A stretch of 64,000 nt of DNA. It comes from Paenibacillus sp. HGH0039 (GTDB lineage Bacteria; Bacillota; Bacilli; Paenibacillales; NBRC-103111). The position numbers and the translations under genes are program-made. This document shows, piece by piece, positions 51,938 through 60,965 of the stretch; the first letter of the stretch is position 1, and the number at the start of each line of letters is the position of its first letter. The stretch covers positions 1,032,999-1,096,998 of the forward strand of contig NZ_KE150413.1 in NCBI RefSeq assembly GCF_000411255.1, in the 5' to 3' direction. Under the pieces are notes generated by a model. The model was not told where the DNA came from. It saw only the letters and a list, made by a program, of their open reading frames with translations, and made no database searches.

Positions 51938-52207
51938 ATGTTTGCACAAACAGTAACCATACAGAACGCGCAGGGTTTTCATGTCCGTCCGGCTCAGCTT
52001 TTTGCTGAAACAGCCGGCCAGTTTGGAGCAGAGGTGCACCTGAAGACCGGAGACGGACGCACAGCGGATTGCAAAAGCATGCTGGAGCTGATGACGCTCG
52101 GCATTGAAAAGGGAGCTGTCGTGACGATCGAAGCGAGCGGCGACGGAGAGAAGGAAGCCGTTGAAGCGCTGACGCAGCTTGTCGAAAGCAAGTTCGGTGA
52201 AGCCTAA
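51938..52207 (+). CDS. HPr-like phosphocarrier
   Basis: An 89-residue HPr homologue. H15 in GFHVRPAQLF is the phosphorylated histidine, and S47 in CKSMLELMTLG matches the regulatory Ser46 position. It shuttles phosphate from enzyme I to EIIA. ATG at 51938 follows GAGGAGG. It overlaps the enzyme I start by one base (TAATG). The motif differs from ordinary HPr (G-[IF]-H-A-R-P), so it is a paralogue dedicated to this operon. Confidence 0.92.
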   Translation: MFAQTVTIQNAQGFHVRPAQLFAETAGQFGAEVHLKTGDGRTADCKSMLELMTLGIEKGAVVTIEASGDGEKEAVEALTQLVESKFGEA

Positions 52208-53964
52208 TGAAGGGGCTGCATATTCAGGGAATCGGCGTTTCGGAAGGAATCCGCATCGCGCAGGCATTCGTTTACCGCGCAGCGCACGAGAATGCTGGCG
52301 GAGCGTCTGCCGAATGGAAGCCTATTGCGGCTGATTCGGCGGTTGTCGAGGCTGAGCTTGCCAAGCTTAGAGAAGCCAAAGCCCGCTGCGCGGGCGAACT
52401 GGAACAGCTCACGGAGAAGGCGAAGGAAACCGTCGGTGAAGAGCAGGCCGGTATTTTGGCGGGCCAGCGGAAGCTGCTGGACGATCCGGCTTTCTATCCG
52501 AAGATGGAAGCCCGGATCCGGGAAAAGCTGGAGCCGGCTCCGCAGGCCGTCTCCGAAATCGTAAGTCAGGTCGCCTCCTGGTTCGAGGGCATGACCAACG
52601 ACTATATGAAAGAGCGTGCCGCCGATATCCGCGATATCGGAAACCGCCTCTTGGCCTGCCTGTCGCCCGAAGAGAGAGCCGGTCTTGAGGGAATCACCGG
52701 CGAGGTGATCCTCGTGGCGGACGATCTTACGCCGTCCGACACCGTGCAGCTCGACCCGGCCAAGGTCGTCGGCTTTATCACCCGCACGGGCGGGGCGACC
52801 TCTCACACCGCCATTCTGGCGCGGTCGCTCGGCATCGCCGCCATCGTCGGCGCGGGCGATGCCGTGGACGGCATTGACGACGGGGACACCCTCGTCGTCG
52901 ACGGAGCCGCCGGGCTGTGCATCGCCCGGCCGGGAGAAGCCGAAGCGGAGCAGTACCGGCTCCGCATGGGGCAGGATCTCGAGCGCCGCAAGTCGCTCGA
53001 GGCTTACGCGGCCCGTCCCGCGGTAACCGCGGACGGTACGCGCGTGGAGCTCGCGGCGAACATCGGAACCGCCGCGGAAGCCGGGGCCGCCGCCGCACAG
53101 GGAGCGGACGGCGTGGGGCTGTACCGCACGGAGTTCCTGTTCATGAATTCCCCGTCTATGCCGGGGGAGGAAGAACAGTACCGTGCCTACCTGGAAGCGG
53201 CCCAGCTTATGGAGGGCCGCCCCGTGATCATCCGCACGATGGATATCGGCGGGGATAAGGAGCTTCCGTATCTGCAGCTGCCGAAGGAAGTGAACCCCTT
53301 CCTCGGTTACCGGGCGATACGGATCGGTCTCAGCCGCAAGGAGCTGCTGCTCACGCAGCTGCGGGCGGTTCTGCGGGCCAGCGCCTTCAGCAAGGTGAAG
53401 GTGATGTTCCCGATGATCTCCGGCCTGCAGGAATGGCGGCAGGCCAAAGAAATCCTGGCGGAAGCGCAGGCGGAGCTGAGACAGGAGGGCGTCCCGTTCG
53501 ACGAGGACATGGAAGTCGGCATCATGGTCGAGATTCCTTCCACGGCCGTGATGGCGGGTCAGTTCGCCCGGGAAGTGGACTTCTTCAGCATCGGGACGAA
53601 CGACCTCGTCCAGTACACGCTGGCCGTGGACCGGATGAACGAGCACGTGGCGTACTTGTACGACTATTTCCATCCGGCCGTTCTCCAACTGATCCGCACC
53701 GTGATCGAAGCTTCGCACTCGGCCGGCAAGTGGACCGGCATGTGCGGCGGCATGGCGGGCGATCCGCTGGCCGCGCCGCTTCTGCTCGGTCTCGGACTGG
53801 ACGAGTGGAGCATGGAGGCGGGCCGTCTCAGCCCGCTGAAGGAAGTGCTCGCCGGACTGGACCGTCAGGAGTGCCGAGAGCTTGCGGAGCGGGTGCTGCT
53901 TCTGGATACGCCTCAGGCGGTGCGTCAGGCGCTTGAGGAGTTCCGCGGAACTAAAGCTGTTTAA
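52207..53964 (+). CDS. PTS enzyme I (paralogue)
   Basis: A 585-residue PEP-protein phosphotransferase. The N-terminal domain carries the phosphohistidine near residue 200 (GGATSHTAILARS). The PEP-binding domain has GLYRTEFLFM, IRTMDIGGDKELPYL, FSIGTNDLVQYTLAVDR and MCGGMAGDP. Length and motifs are complete. With HPr, IIA, IIB and IIC in one locus it provides a full phosphorelay. The general ptsHI is expected elsewhere in the genome. Confidence 0.94.
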   Translation: MKGLHIQGIGVSEGIRIAQAFVYRAAHENAGGASAEWKPIAADSAVVEAELAKLREAKARCAGELEQLTEKAKETVGEEQAGILAGQRKLLDDPAFYPKMEARIREKLEPAPQAVSEIVSQVASWFEGMTNDYMKERAADIRDIGNRLLACLSPEERAGLEGITGEVILVADDLTPSDTVQLDPAKVVGFITRTGGATSHTAILARSLGIAAIVGAGDAVDGIDDGDTLVVDGAAGLCIARPGEAEAEQYRLRMGQDLERRKSLEAYAARPAVTADGTRVELAANIGTAAEAGAAAAQGADGVGLYRTEFLFMNSPSMPGEEEQYRAYLEAAQLMEGRPVIIRTMDIGGDKELPYLQLPKEVNPFLGYRAIRIGLSRKELLLTQLRAVLRASAFSKVKVMFPMISGLQEWRQAKEILAEAQAELRQEGVPFDEDMEVGIMVEIPSTAVMAGQFAREVDFFSIGTNDLVQYTLAVDRMNEHVAYLYDYFHPAVLQLIRTVIEASHSAGKWTGMCGGMAGDPLAAPLLLGLGLDEWSMEAGRLSPLKEVLAGLDRQECRELAERVLLLDTPQAVRQALEEFRGTKAV

Positions 53965-54062
53965 ATCCCGCCGGCGAAGTGGTTGGAAAACTGACGCTGA
54001 TGCGAAGATTGAAGCTGGTGTCAGGTTTAGTGCGGGAGCGGCTGCTTGCTTGTGTCGCCGAT

Positions 54063-54190
54063 GAAGCGGAATTCCGCTTCGGGGGTTTCAAATTAAGCCT
54101 CTGATCAAGATTCAGATACAGGCCGATCTCCGACAGAGATCGGCAATAAACACAACCCGGTTCCGTATAGAGCGGAACCGGGTTGTTCGG
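54063..54190. terminator. Three successive hairpins after enzyme I
   Basis: GAAGCGG/CCGCTTC lies at 54063-54080. GCCGATCTC/GAGATCGGC lies at 54122-54144. AACCCGGTTCCG/CGGAACCGGGTT lies at 54154-54184 and is followed by GTTCGGTTTTA. The last is a strong terminator usable in both directions. The rest of 53965-54423 shows no gene. Confidence 0.8.
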
Positions 54191-54423
54191 TTTTATTATC
54201 CGGCAAGGCAAGGGAGGGCACAGTCTGCGTCAGACTTCCTTCCTGCACGGCTGCTCGATAAGCGGGGCGGCTGACGCCTTATACACCGCGCTTGCAGCTC
54301 CCCGCGTGCGGCGGGCACGCATGGAGGCGGTCGCCGACAGCAGCTAAACCTGCTGCGTCCTGTGCGAGGAGGACGGAACGGCAACGTCCCTCTCTGAGGT
54401 GCGATGCTTTCTTCCACCGCCTG

Positions 54424-55053
54424 TTACCCCTCCTTATGCGCCGGACAATACAGCTTCATCAGCCGGACGGTTTCCTCGTCCAGTTCTTTCCCGCGGTTTT
54501 CGAGTCCGGTCACGACGGCCTCGCGCTTGGCGCCTTTCATGTTCTGCCCGAACTTGAACTTGGCGGACAGGTCGTCCACGTCGATACGGATGACGGCGAC
54601 GCCGCGGATTTGGCTGACGTAGCCCGGATTTTCCAGGGAGAATGGCTCATAGCCTCCCTCGGGCTGAAGTTTTTCCATGAAGATGCCGAGCGCCTTCGCT
54701 TTTTCCTCCAAATCTTCCACGAGGACGGCATGGCCTTTTATCACGACGGACTTAAAGAAAGCTGTCGCCGGACAGGCGTACACGGGCTCCGTAAAATAAG
54801 AAGGAATGAGCGCATACTCCTTGGCTATGGCGAACGTGACGAGAGGATTCCGGCCCAGGTCCGAAATTTTTTCGCCGACTTTGCTTCCGTGGGCATAAAT
54901 GGCGCCGTCCGCGTATACAAAATTAAGAGCTTTTAAATTCGGATACCCGTCTTCGCCGGTCGTTCCCAGAATCCCGAATGTCATTTCGCTCATAAACTGC
55001 TCGATTTCCTGCCAGTCTTCCACGCCGAATTCTTTTCTTCTCAAATTCTCCAC
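54424..55053 (-). CDS. Pyridoxamine 5'-phosphate oxidase-like flavoprotein
   Basis: A 209-residue split-barrel protein: FMSEMTFGILGTTGEDGYPNLKALNFVYADGAIYAHGSKVGEKISDL and the VVIKGHAVLVEDLEEKAKAL segment. Members bind FMN or heme; some inactivate nitroimidazoles (NimA-like). The GTG start at 55053 lies after an AGGGG-type sequence; a TTG nine bases later is also possible. It is a stand-alone gene facing the enzyme I gene. Confidence 0.85.
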   Translation of the reverse strand: MENLRRKEFGVEDWQEIEQFMSEMTFGILGTTGEDGYPNLKALNFVYADGAIYAHGSKVGEKISDLGRNPLVTFAIAKEYALIPSYFTEPVYACPATAFFKSVVIKGHAVLVEDLEEKAKALGIFMEKLQPEGGYEPFSLENPGYVSQIRGVAVIRIDVDDLSAKFKFGQNMKGAKREAVVTGLENRGKELDEETVRLMKLYCPAHKEG

Positions 55054-55340
55054 CCCTATGGTTGCCTGGTTGCGGCTGTTTTTTTCATCTTAGCGGGACG
55101 GTTGACTTTTCTAAAGAGCCACTTTACGCTATTTTTAGTGGACCAGTTGTGCAGCCGATCGCAAGCAAAAGGATAGGGTGTGGGTTGCACAGGATGATGT
55201 ACGCGCGTTCAAATTGCTGTAAAACAATTTTAATCAGGTATGTATTCACATGCAGCTTCCAAACAAAAGGCATGCGCCGGACAGGGGCTTCACCCTATCG
55301 GCTAACCGAAACCAACCAGACATAATGGAGGTATTTTCTT

Positions 55341-56336
55341 ATGTTAAAAGTCGCTCTGCTCAGTTTCTGGCACGTTCACGCCCTGGATTACGAGAAAGAC
55401 GCCAACCAGCATCCGGGCACTCAGGTTACCGCGATCTGGGACGAAGACCCGGCCAGAGGCAGTAAAGAAGCGGAAAACCGCGGAATTCCATTTTACGAAA
55501 ACCTGGATGAGCTGCTTGCCGACGATGAAATCGACGGCATTATCGTGACGACCCCGACCCATCTTCACCGGGACGTTATGGTGGCGGCGGCCAAAGCGGG
55601 CAAGCATATTTTCACGGAAAAAGTCGTTGCCGCCACGAACAAAGAATGCGACGAGATTATGGACGCGGTCCGCGAAGCGGGAGTGGTCATGACGGTTTCG
55701 CTGCCGAGATTGAACGCTTCGTATACGTTGGCGATTCGGAACATACTCGAACAGGGAATACTCGGAAAACTGACGCTGGTCCGTACAAGACTGTCCCATA
55801 ACGGCGGATTAAGCCGTGAAGAAGGGGGCGGCTGGCTTCCCGAGCGTTTCTTCGACGAATCCGCTGCGCAGGGAGGCGCCATGATCGACCTCGGCTGTCA
55901 TCCGATGTACCTGACCCGCTTATTCCTGGGTATGCCGGAAAGCCTGACAGCGAATTACGGCAGCGTGACGGGACGCTCCGCGGAAGATAACGCGGTAAGC
56001 GTACTGCGTTACCCGAGCGGTGCCCTGGGCATCGTGGAAGCGGGCTTTGTGAACAGCCATTCCCCGTTCGTGATCGAGATTCACGGCACACAGGGCAGCC
56101 TGCTGTACTCCCAGCACGACGACAAGCTCCTGCTCCGTACGCGGTCGCAGGAAGGGGAGGAGTGGCAGACGGTGACGGATCTCCCGCAGGCGAAGCCCTC
56201 GGCTTTCGAGCAGTGGGTGGCGCATATCGAGTCCGGGACCCGGGCGGAGGAAAATCTGCTGCTGGCAGCGGACCTTACCCGCCTGATGGAAGCGTCCAAC
56301 GCTTCGGCAGCGAGCGGCTGCGCCGTTAAGCTTTAA
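55341..56336 (+). CDS. Gfo/Idh/MocA-family oxidoreductase
   Basis: A 331-residue NAD(P)-dependent dehydrogenase. The N-terminal Rossmann domain (LLSFWHVHALDYEKDANQHPGTQVTAIWDEDPARG) lacks the classic G-x-G-x-x-G, having S-F-W-H-V-H instead. The E-K motif is in HIFTEKVVA, and GGAMIDLGCHPMYLTRLFLG contains the catalytic His. Substrates in the family are sugars or polyols. ATAATGGAGG precedes the ATG. It is not in an operon with its neighbours. Confidence 0.9.
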   Translation: MLKVALLSFWHVHALDYEKDANQHPGTQVTAIWDEDPARGSKEAENRGIPFYENLDELLADDEIDGIIVTTPTHLHRDVMVAAAKAGKHIFTEKVVAATNKECDEIMDAVREAGVVMTVSLPRLNASYTLAIRNILEQGILGKLTLVRTRLSHNGGLSREEGGGWLPERFFDESAAQGGAMIDLGCHPMYLTRLFLGMPESLTANYGSVTGRSAEDNAVSVLRYPSGALGIVEAGFVNSHSPFVIEIHGTQGSLLYSQHDDKLLLRTRSQEGEEWQTVTDLPQAKPSAFEQWVAHIESGTRAEENLLLAADLTRLMEASNASAASGCAVKL

Positions 56337-56534
56337 GAGAAGAGAATGAAGGCCCGCCCTCATGCGACGCTGCACTGCGCGCCGGAACTGCATGCGGTGC
56401 TGTAAATGGGGTGCAGGCTGCCGACGGACGTTTTGGCAGTGTCTCCGCCTGCCTTAGGCAGAACTTGCGGGCGCTTTCCGGGCGTATCTCGTTGCCTGAT
56501 CATTTCTTTCCGGCATCGCGCTGTATAAAGACAG

Positions 56535-56566
56535 AAAAGAAGCCGGTTAACCGGCTTCTTTTTTTG
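56535..56566 (+). terminator. Terminator after the MocA-type gene
   Basis: GAAGCCGGTTAACCGGCTTC is a perfect palindrome at 56539-56558, followed by TTTTTTTG. The remainder of 56337-56704 shows no gene. Confidence 0.92.
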
Positions 56567-56704
56567 TGGCTTTCTGTGAGATCAGCTATCTTTAGCGTAC
56601 CTTATACCTTGTACCTTGTCCGGCTGCTTGTCCCGTCAACCGAAAACGCAGCGATCCCGGGCGACCCTGTATCCGCCGGCTCGGTGATTCTCTAGGACAG
56701 CCCG

Positions 56705-57175
56705 CTAGTCAGCCGACCCGTCGGCTGTGGCTGTTACCGCCCCGGCTTCACCTGCATTGCGCTTCAACTGACGTTCGATGCCGGCCCGGTCGATCTGGAT
56801 CCAGTACTCGGCGATTTTGCCGTTCTCCACCCGGTACACCGCGCTCGCCAGCTCGATAACGGGCAGTCCGGTCGGCGGATAGCCGTCGATTTCACCGATG
56901 TGCGTTCCCGTCTGCTTCCAGCGTGCGTACACCCGGTCGCCGGAGCCCAGGAGTTCCTGCACTTCCAGGGTGAAGGGGCCGTAGGCATCGAGCATTTCCT
57001 GCACGTGCTCCGCATAAACTTCGGGCGTGCGCTCGACCGTCACTTCTTGCTCCGACTGGACCTGGTGGGCGAATACTTTACCGCCCATCAGCTCGGGAGC
57101 GGCCTTTAGATTTTTTCCCGACCGCACTTCATCAAAAAAACGCTTGACCACTTCTTCCGATCTTAAAGCTGTCAT
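56705..57175 (-). CDS. SnoaL-like (NTF2 fold) protein
   Basis: A 156-residue protein; ATG at 57175 follows GAGGAAAAAG on the minus strand, and an upstream in-frame ATG has no ribosome-binding site. It is a single NTF2-type domain (VVKRFFDEVRSGKNLKAAPELMGGKVFAHQ, YAEHVQEMLDAYGPF, VYARWKQTGTHIGEIDGYPPTGLPVIELASAVYRVENGKIAEYWIQID), like SnoaL ester cyclases. Its substrate is unknown. It lies downstream of the broken HxlR regulator on the same strand and may once have been its target. Confidence 0.85.
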   Translation of the reverse strand: MTALRSEEVVKRFFDEVRSGKNLKAAPELMGGKVFAHQVQSEQEVTVERTPEVYAEHVQEMLDAYGPFTLEVQELLGSGDRVYARWKQTGTHIGEIDGYPPTGLPVIELASAVYRVENGKIAEYWIQIDRAGIERQLKRNAGEAGAVTATADGSAD

Positions 57176-57260
57176 GATTCTTTTTCCTCGCTCTCCTTGG
57201 TTCATGTATCGGCTTGTTATGTCCGCTGCCGGTTGATCGAACAATTCGTTCCTGCGTCAG

Positions 57261-57625
57261 TCAGGTCCATTTTGCCGCCCAGAGTTTCATTTCTTTTAAA
57301 ATCTTGTGTAAATCGCGGCCTTTCGGCGTCAGTGTATACTCCACCGTAACCGGCACAGTCGCGAAGGCTTTCCGTTCAAGCACGCCCTGTTTCTCCAGAT
57401 GGCGGAGAATATTCGTCAGCGCGGTAGGGCTGATCGAAGCAATGCTCCGCTGAAGCTCCCCGAAGCGTCTCGTTCCGTCGAAAGTTCCCGGATAACAAGA
57501 AACGCCCATTTTCCGCCGATTACATCGAGTGTCTTTTCGATAGAGCATTCGATGACGCAGGGTTCCTTCGGAATATAGCTGCTTGCCGCCGGTTCCGCCG
57601 GTATTTTCCCGGATTGAGCTGTCAT
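57261..57625 (-). pseudogene. HxlR-family regulator, frameshifted
   Basis: Two overlapping frames on the minus strand encode the two halves of one HxlR protein. The first half (from 57625) runs to CSIEKTLDVIGGKWAFLVIREL. The second half continues FDGTRRFGELQRSI, LTNILRHLEKQGVLERK and YTLTPKGRDL to 57261. They join at about 57481-57486, where GAACTTTCGAC would need one extra base to keep the frame. Each half alone is not a functional regulator. The loss could be a real mutation or a sequencing error in a short T run. Confidence 0.85.
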
Positions 57626-57821
57626 GAAGACGCTTCCCCCTTTTAAAAAAATAAGTCCGCCGCAAGGCCGGAGCCCTGCTAAACAAAAGTGTAGCAGCTA
57701 CAATTTTATGGGTATGATCAAAAAAAGATCACTACTGTTCATCATATAGAAAGTATTTTATGATGGCAATGGGAGGCGGTTTGTCCGCTTCGTGAAAACA
57801 GATTGGGGAGGTTTATGGAAC

Positions 57822-58781
57822 ATGCATTATCGCAGACTCGGACGGTCGGGCTTGAAGGTCAGTGAGATTAGCCTCGGAAGCTGGCTTACTTATGGAGGCT
57901 ACGTCGAACGTGACAATGCGGTTCAATCGATCCGTAAAGCTTACGATTTGGGCGTTAACTTCTTCGATACCGCAAACGTTTACAAGCAGGGTGAAGCCGA
58001 GAAGGTGGTCGGCGACACTTTGAAGGAATATCCGCGCGAATCTTATGTGCTGGCGACGAAAGCTTTCTGGCCGATGGGCGAAGGACCGAACGACAGAGGC
58101 CTTTCCCGCAAGCATATCATGGAGCAGGCGCATGCCAGTCTGAAAAGACTGGGAACCGACTACGTCGACATTTATTACTGCCACCGGTACGATCCCGAGA
58201 CGCCGCTGGAGGAAACGCTCCGCGCCCTTGACGATCTCGTTACCCAGGGCAAAGTGCTTTACATAGGGGTAAGCGAATGGACGGCGGCTCAAATGGCGGA
58301 TGCGCTCGGTCTGGCCGAGAGATACCTGCTGGATAAAATCGTCGTCAACCAGCCGGTTTACAACATGTTCAACCGGTATATCGAGAAAGACATCATCCCT
58401 CTGGGCGAGGAAAAAGGAATCGGTCAAGTCGTATTCTCGCCGCTCGCGCAAGGACTCTTGACCGGCAAATACAAGTCGGCGGACGACATCCCGGCGGACA
58501 GCCGCGCCGCCAAAGTCGAAACGATGCGCGGCGCCGTGACGGCGGAGAACATCGCGAAGGTGAAGCAGCTCGAAGGCATCGCGGCGGAGCTGGATCTTAC
58601 CGTGGGACAGCTCGCCCTTGCCTGGATTCTGCGCCAGCCGAACGTAGCGAGCGCCCTCGTAGGCGCGAGCCGTCCGGAGCAGGTGGAGCAGAATGTGAAG
58701 GCCGAAGGCGTGAAGCTGGCGGCGGACGTGCTGGAGCGGATCGAGGCGGTTCTCTCGGGGAGCGAAGCGGCCGGGAAGTAA
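57822..58781 (+). CDS. Aldo/keto reductase (potassium-channel-beta-like)
   Basis: A 319-residue NADPH-dependent oxidoreductase. ATG at 57822 gives the usual family start MHYRRLGRSGLKVSEISLGSWLTYGG. Catalytic residues are in NFFDTANVYKQG (Asp, Tyr), LATKAFW (Lys) and IYYCHRYD (His). The cofactor end has ALVGASRPEQV. It is close to YghZ/KvAP-beta-type reductases that act on methylglyoxal and other aldehydes. It lies divergent from the broken HxlR gene, which may have controlled it. Confidence 0.9.
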   Translation: MHYRRLGRSGLKVSEISLGSWLTYGGYVERDNAVQSIRKAYDLGVNFFDTANVYKQGEAEKVVGDTLKEYPRESYVLATKAFWPMGEGPNDRGLSRKHIMEQAHASLKRLGTDYVDIYYCHRYDPETPLEETLRALDDLVTQGKVLYIGVSEWTAAQMADALGLAERYLLDKIVVNQPVYNMFNRYIEKDIIPLGEEKGIGQVVFSPLAQGLLTGKYKSADDIPADSRAAKVETMRGAVTAENIAKVKQLEGIAAELDLTVGQLALAWILRQPNVASALVGASRPEQVEQNVKAEGVKLAADVLERIEAVLSGSEAAGK

Positions 58782-59060
58782 CCGGTTCGGGACGGAGGCA
58801 AGGCCGCCTTAATGACGGGCAGTGGTTGACCACCGTCATGTGACGCCGAGCAACGCGCGGTGCGGAAAATCAGCAAAGACGCGGAGGAGTCGTCTGGTTC
58901 CCCAGGCCGGAATTACGCGCCGCAACCGCGATCTAAGAATTGAATCGCCGACCGGGCGGGCGTCTCTCGCCATCCTTTCGGCCTCGCCCCCATGCGCGCC
59001 TGAACTCACATATCCCCACGGTTCCTAACCTTGGGACGCCTATAAACCATACAGGCGCAC

Positions 59061-59096
59061 AAAATCACCGGTTCCTGGAACCGGTGATTTTGTTTT
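59061..59096. terminator. Bidirectional terminator
   Basis: AAAATCACCGGTTCC (59061-59075) pairs perfectly with GGAACCGGTGATTTT (59077-59091), with T-rich flanks on both sides. It lies between converging genes. The rest of 58782-59105 shows no gene. Confidence 0.9.
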
Positions 59097-59105
59097 GCCG
59101 TCCGC

Positions 59106-60806
59106 CTACTGCGGGGAGCGGAGGGCATTTTCCACGCGTTCCGCTTCCCGTGCGGGCTCCGCCGTCTTTCGTCCGTTAACGAAAGCGCAGACGGCGCCGA
59201 GAAGCAGAGCCAGGCAGCTGATTTTAAACACGAGGCCGAACGCGGCCGTCGTATGGGTATTCACCGTCGCCTGAAGCTGGGGGAGCAGGCCCTGCAGCTC
59301 CGCTTTGTCTTTGGCGAAGGCTTCCTTCACCCGCCCGGCCGCTTCGGGGGACGCGGCTTGGAGCTGTTCCCGCTCCTTGCGGTCCGACTGGTCGAGCAGG
59401 CCCTGCATCGCCCCTGAAGCGCCTCCCGCAGCAGCAGTCCCGCGGTTTCCGGCCTGCTGCAGAGCTTCGGCAAGTCCCGCCTTGCTTTCCGCAGACAGAG
59501 AGCTGCTTGCGATCCGTTCCGCCAGCTCCGTTTTGGCCGAAGCCATCTCCGTCCGCATGGATTGGGACAGCAGGGCGACGAGCACGGCGATGCCGAGCGC
59601 GCTTCCGATCGTCCGGGCCATCGTTCCGATGCCCATGGCGATGGTCGTTTTATCCGGCGGGGGAAGCAGGACGGTCGTTGCCGTCAAATTCGCGATCGCC
59701 ATGCCGGTTCCCATCCCGGCAATCACGAGGCGCCAAATGTAATCCAGAGTCGTGGATTCCGTCGTGAGTCCCGCCAGCAGGTAAGTTCCGAGGCCAAGGA
59801 GGATCATTCCGGTGACCGAGAATATCCGCGGGCCCAGCTTGGCGGCGCCTTTGGCGGCAAGCACGGAGCAGATCATGGACGCGACGGCCAGGACGCTAAT
59901 AATGAGTCCGGCGCGCAGCTCCGTCATGCCGATCACCTGCGTGAGGAAGAACGCGAGGATGAAGGTCGGGCCGGTCATGCCGATTCCGAGCAGGAACAGG
60001 CCGAGATTGCCGGACGGGAACCGTTTGATCCTGAAAAGAGACAGCGGCAGCATCGGTTCTTTTACGCGGGATTCGATCCATAGGAACAGGAGAAGGGAAA
60101 CCAGAGCCGCGGCGAAAAGGGACAAAATATAAGGAGAATCCCAGCCTTTCTCGTTAGCCTGCATAAAAGCGAGCGTCAAGGCCAGCGAAGCGGCCGATAC
60201 CGTCAGCATACCGCCCCAGTCGAGCTTTCGCGTAGCCGTCGGATCGTAAGATTCCGTCAGGGAGGAGGCGGCCAGAACGAGGGCCAGGGCCCCGAGCGGG
60301 ATATTAATGTAGAAAATCCACTGCCAGTCGAGCTGGTACGAGAGGACACCGCCCAGGGCGGGTCCGCTTGCGGCCGCAAGGCCGGCCAAGGCGCCGGTAA
60401 TGCCCATCATGACGGCTTTCTTTTCGGGAGGGAACAGCGCCAGCAGCAAAGGGGCGACCAGAGGGGTGATCAAGGCCGCGCCGATCCCTTGCAGAACACG
60501 GAAAAGGATGAGGGACGTGATGGATCCTGCCAGACCGCACAGAAGGGAACTCAAGGTGAAGAGGAACAAGCCGGTCATAAACGCTTTTTTACGGCCGAAC
60601 TGGTCGGCGAGGCGTGAAGCGGCAAGCAGAAAAACGGCGAACGACAGGCTGTAGCCGTTCACGACCCAGGAAATGCCGGCGGTGTCAGCGCCGTAAAACT
60701 CGCTCATCCGGGGAAGCGCGACATTGACGATACTTGTGTCGAGAATCGCCATAAAAAAACCGAGCAGAAGAGTAAGGATGGCGGGGATCTTGCGTGATTT
60801 TTGCAT
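59106..60806 (-). CDS. MFS efflux transporter, DHA2 (EmrB/QacA)
   Basis: A 566-residue membrane protein with about 14 transmembrane segments. It has the DHA2 features LDTSIVNVALPRM (motif D1), RLADQFGRKKAFMTG (motif A) and ALAGLAAASGPALGGVL (motif C). An unusual 110-residue hydrophilic, Ala/Glu-rich loop (about 425-530) precedes the last segment. It probably pumps out drugs or organic cations by proton antiport. It faces a TetR gene with two operators in between, so it is very likely controlled by that regulator. Confidence 0.93.
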   Translation of the reverse strand: MQKSRKIPAILTLLLGFFMAILDTSIVNVALPRMSEFYGADTAGISWVVNGYSLSFAVFLLAASRLADQFGRKKAFMTGLFLFTLSSLLCGLAGSITSLILFRVLQGIGAALITPLVAPLLLALFPPEKKAVMMGITGALAGLAAASGPALGGVLSYQLDWQWIFYINIPLGALALVLAASSLTESYDPTATRKLDWGGMLTVSAASLALTLAFMQANEKGWDSPYILSLFAAALVSLLLFLWIESRVKEPMLPLSLFRIKRFPSGNLGLFLLGIGMTGPTFILAFFLTQVIGMTELRAGLIISVLAVASMICSVLAAKGAAKLGPRIFSVTGMILLGLGTYLLAGLTTESTTLDYIWRLVIAGMGTGMAIANLTATTVLLPPPDKTTIAMGIGTMARTIGSALGIAVLVALLSQSMRTEMASAKTELAERIASSSLSAESKAGLAEALQQAGNRGTAAAGGASGAMQGLLDQSDRKEREQLQAASPEAAGRVKEAFAKDKAELQGLLPQLQATVNTHTTAAFGLVFKISCLALLLGAVCAFVNGRKTAEPAREAERVENALRSPQ

Positions 60807-60830
60807 GGGTGGGAATCCTCCAAATTTATA

Positions 60831-60894
60831 ATTGACTGACTGTCAATCAGTCGATGAAAAAACTATATAACATTGACTGACTGACAGTCAATAG
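60831..60894. promoter_or_regulatory. Two TetR-type operators
   Basis: Site 1 (60831-60854) contains TTGACTGA and TCAGTCGA as inverted arms. Site 2 (60872-60894) contains TTGACTG-ACTGA-CAGTCAA, perfect 7-bp arms with a 5-base centre. They lie between the divergent MFS and TetR genes and overlap TTGACT-like -35 elements, fitting repression of both genes by the TetR protein. Confidence 0.85.
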
Positions 60895-60965
60895 TTAAAT
60901 TTAAAAGAAAGAGCCTCCTTCTCCGATCATTTTTCAACCGGAATCGGATAGGGGGCATAAAGGCG

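Noticed and set aside
52204-53718. A 504-codon minus-strand open frame opposite enzyme I
   Set aside because: Shadow of the enzyme I gene, which has all family motifs.
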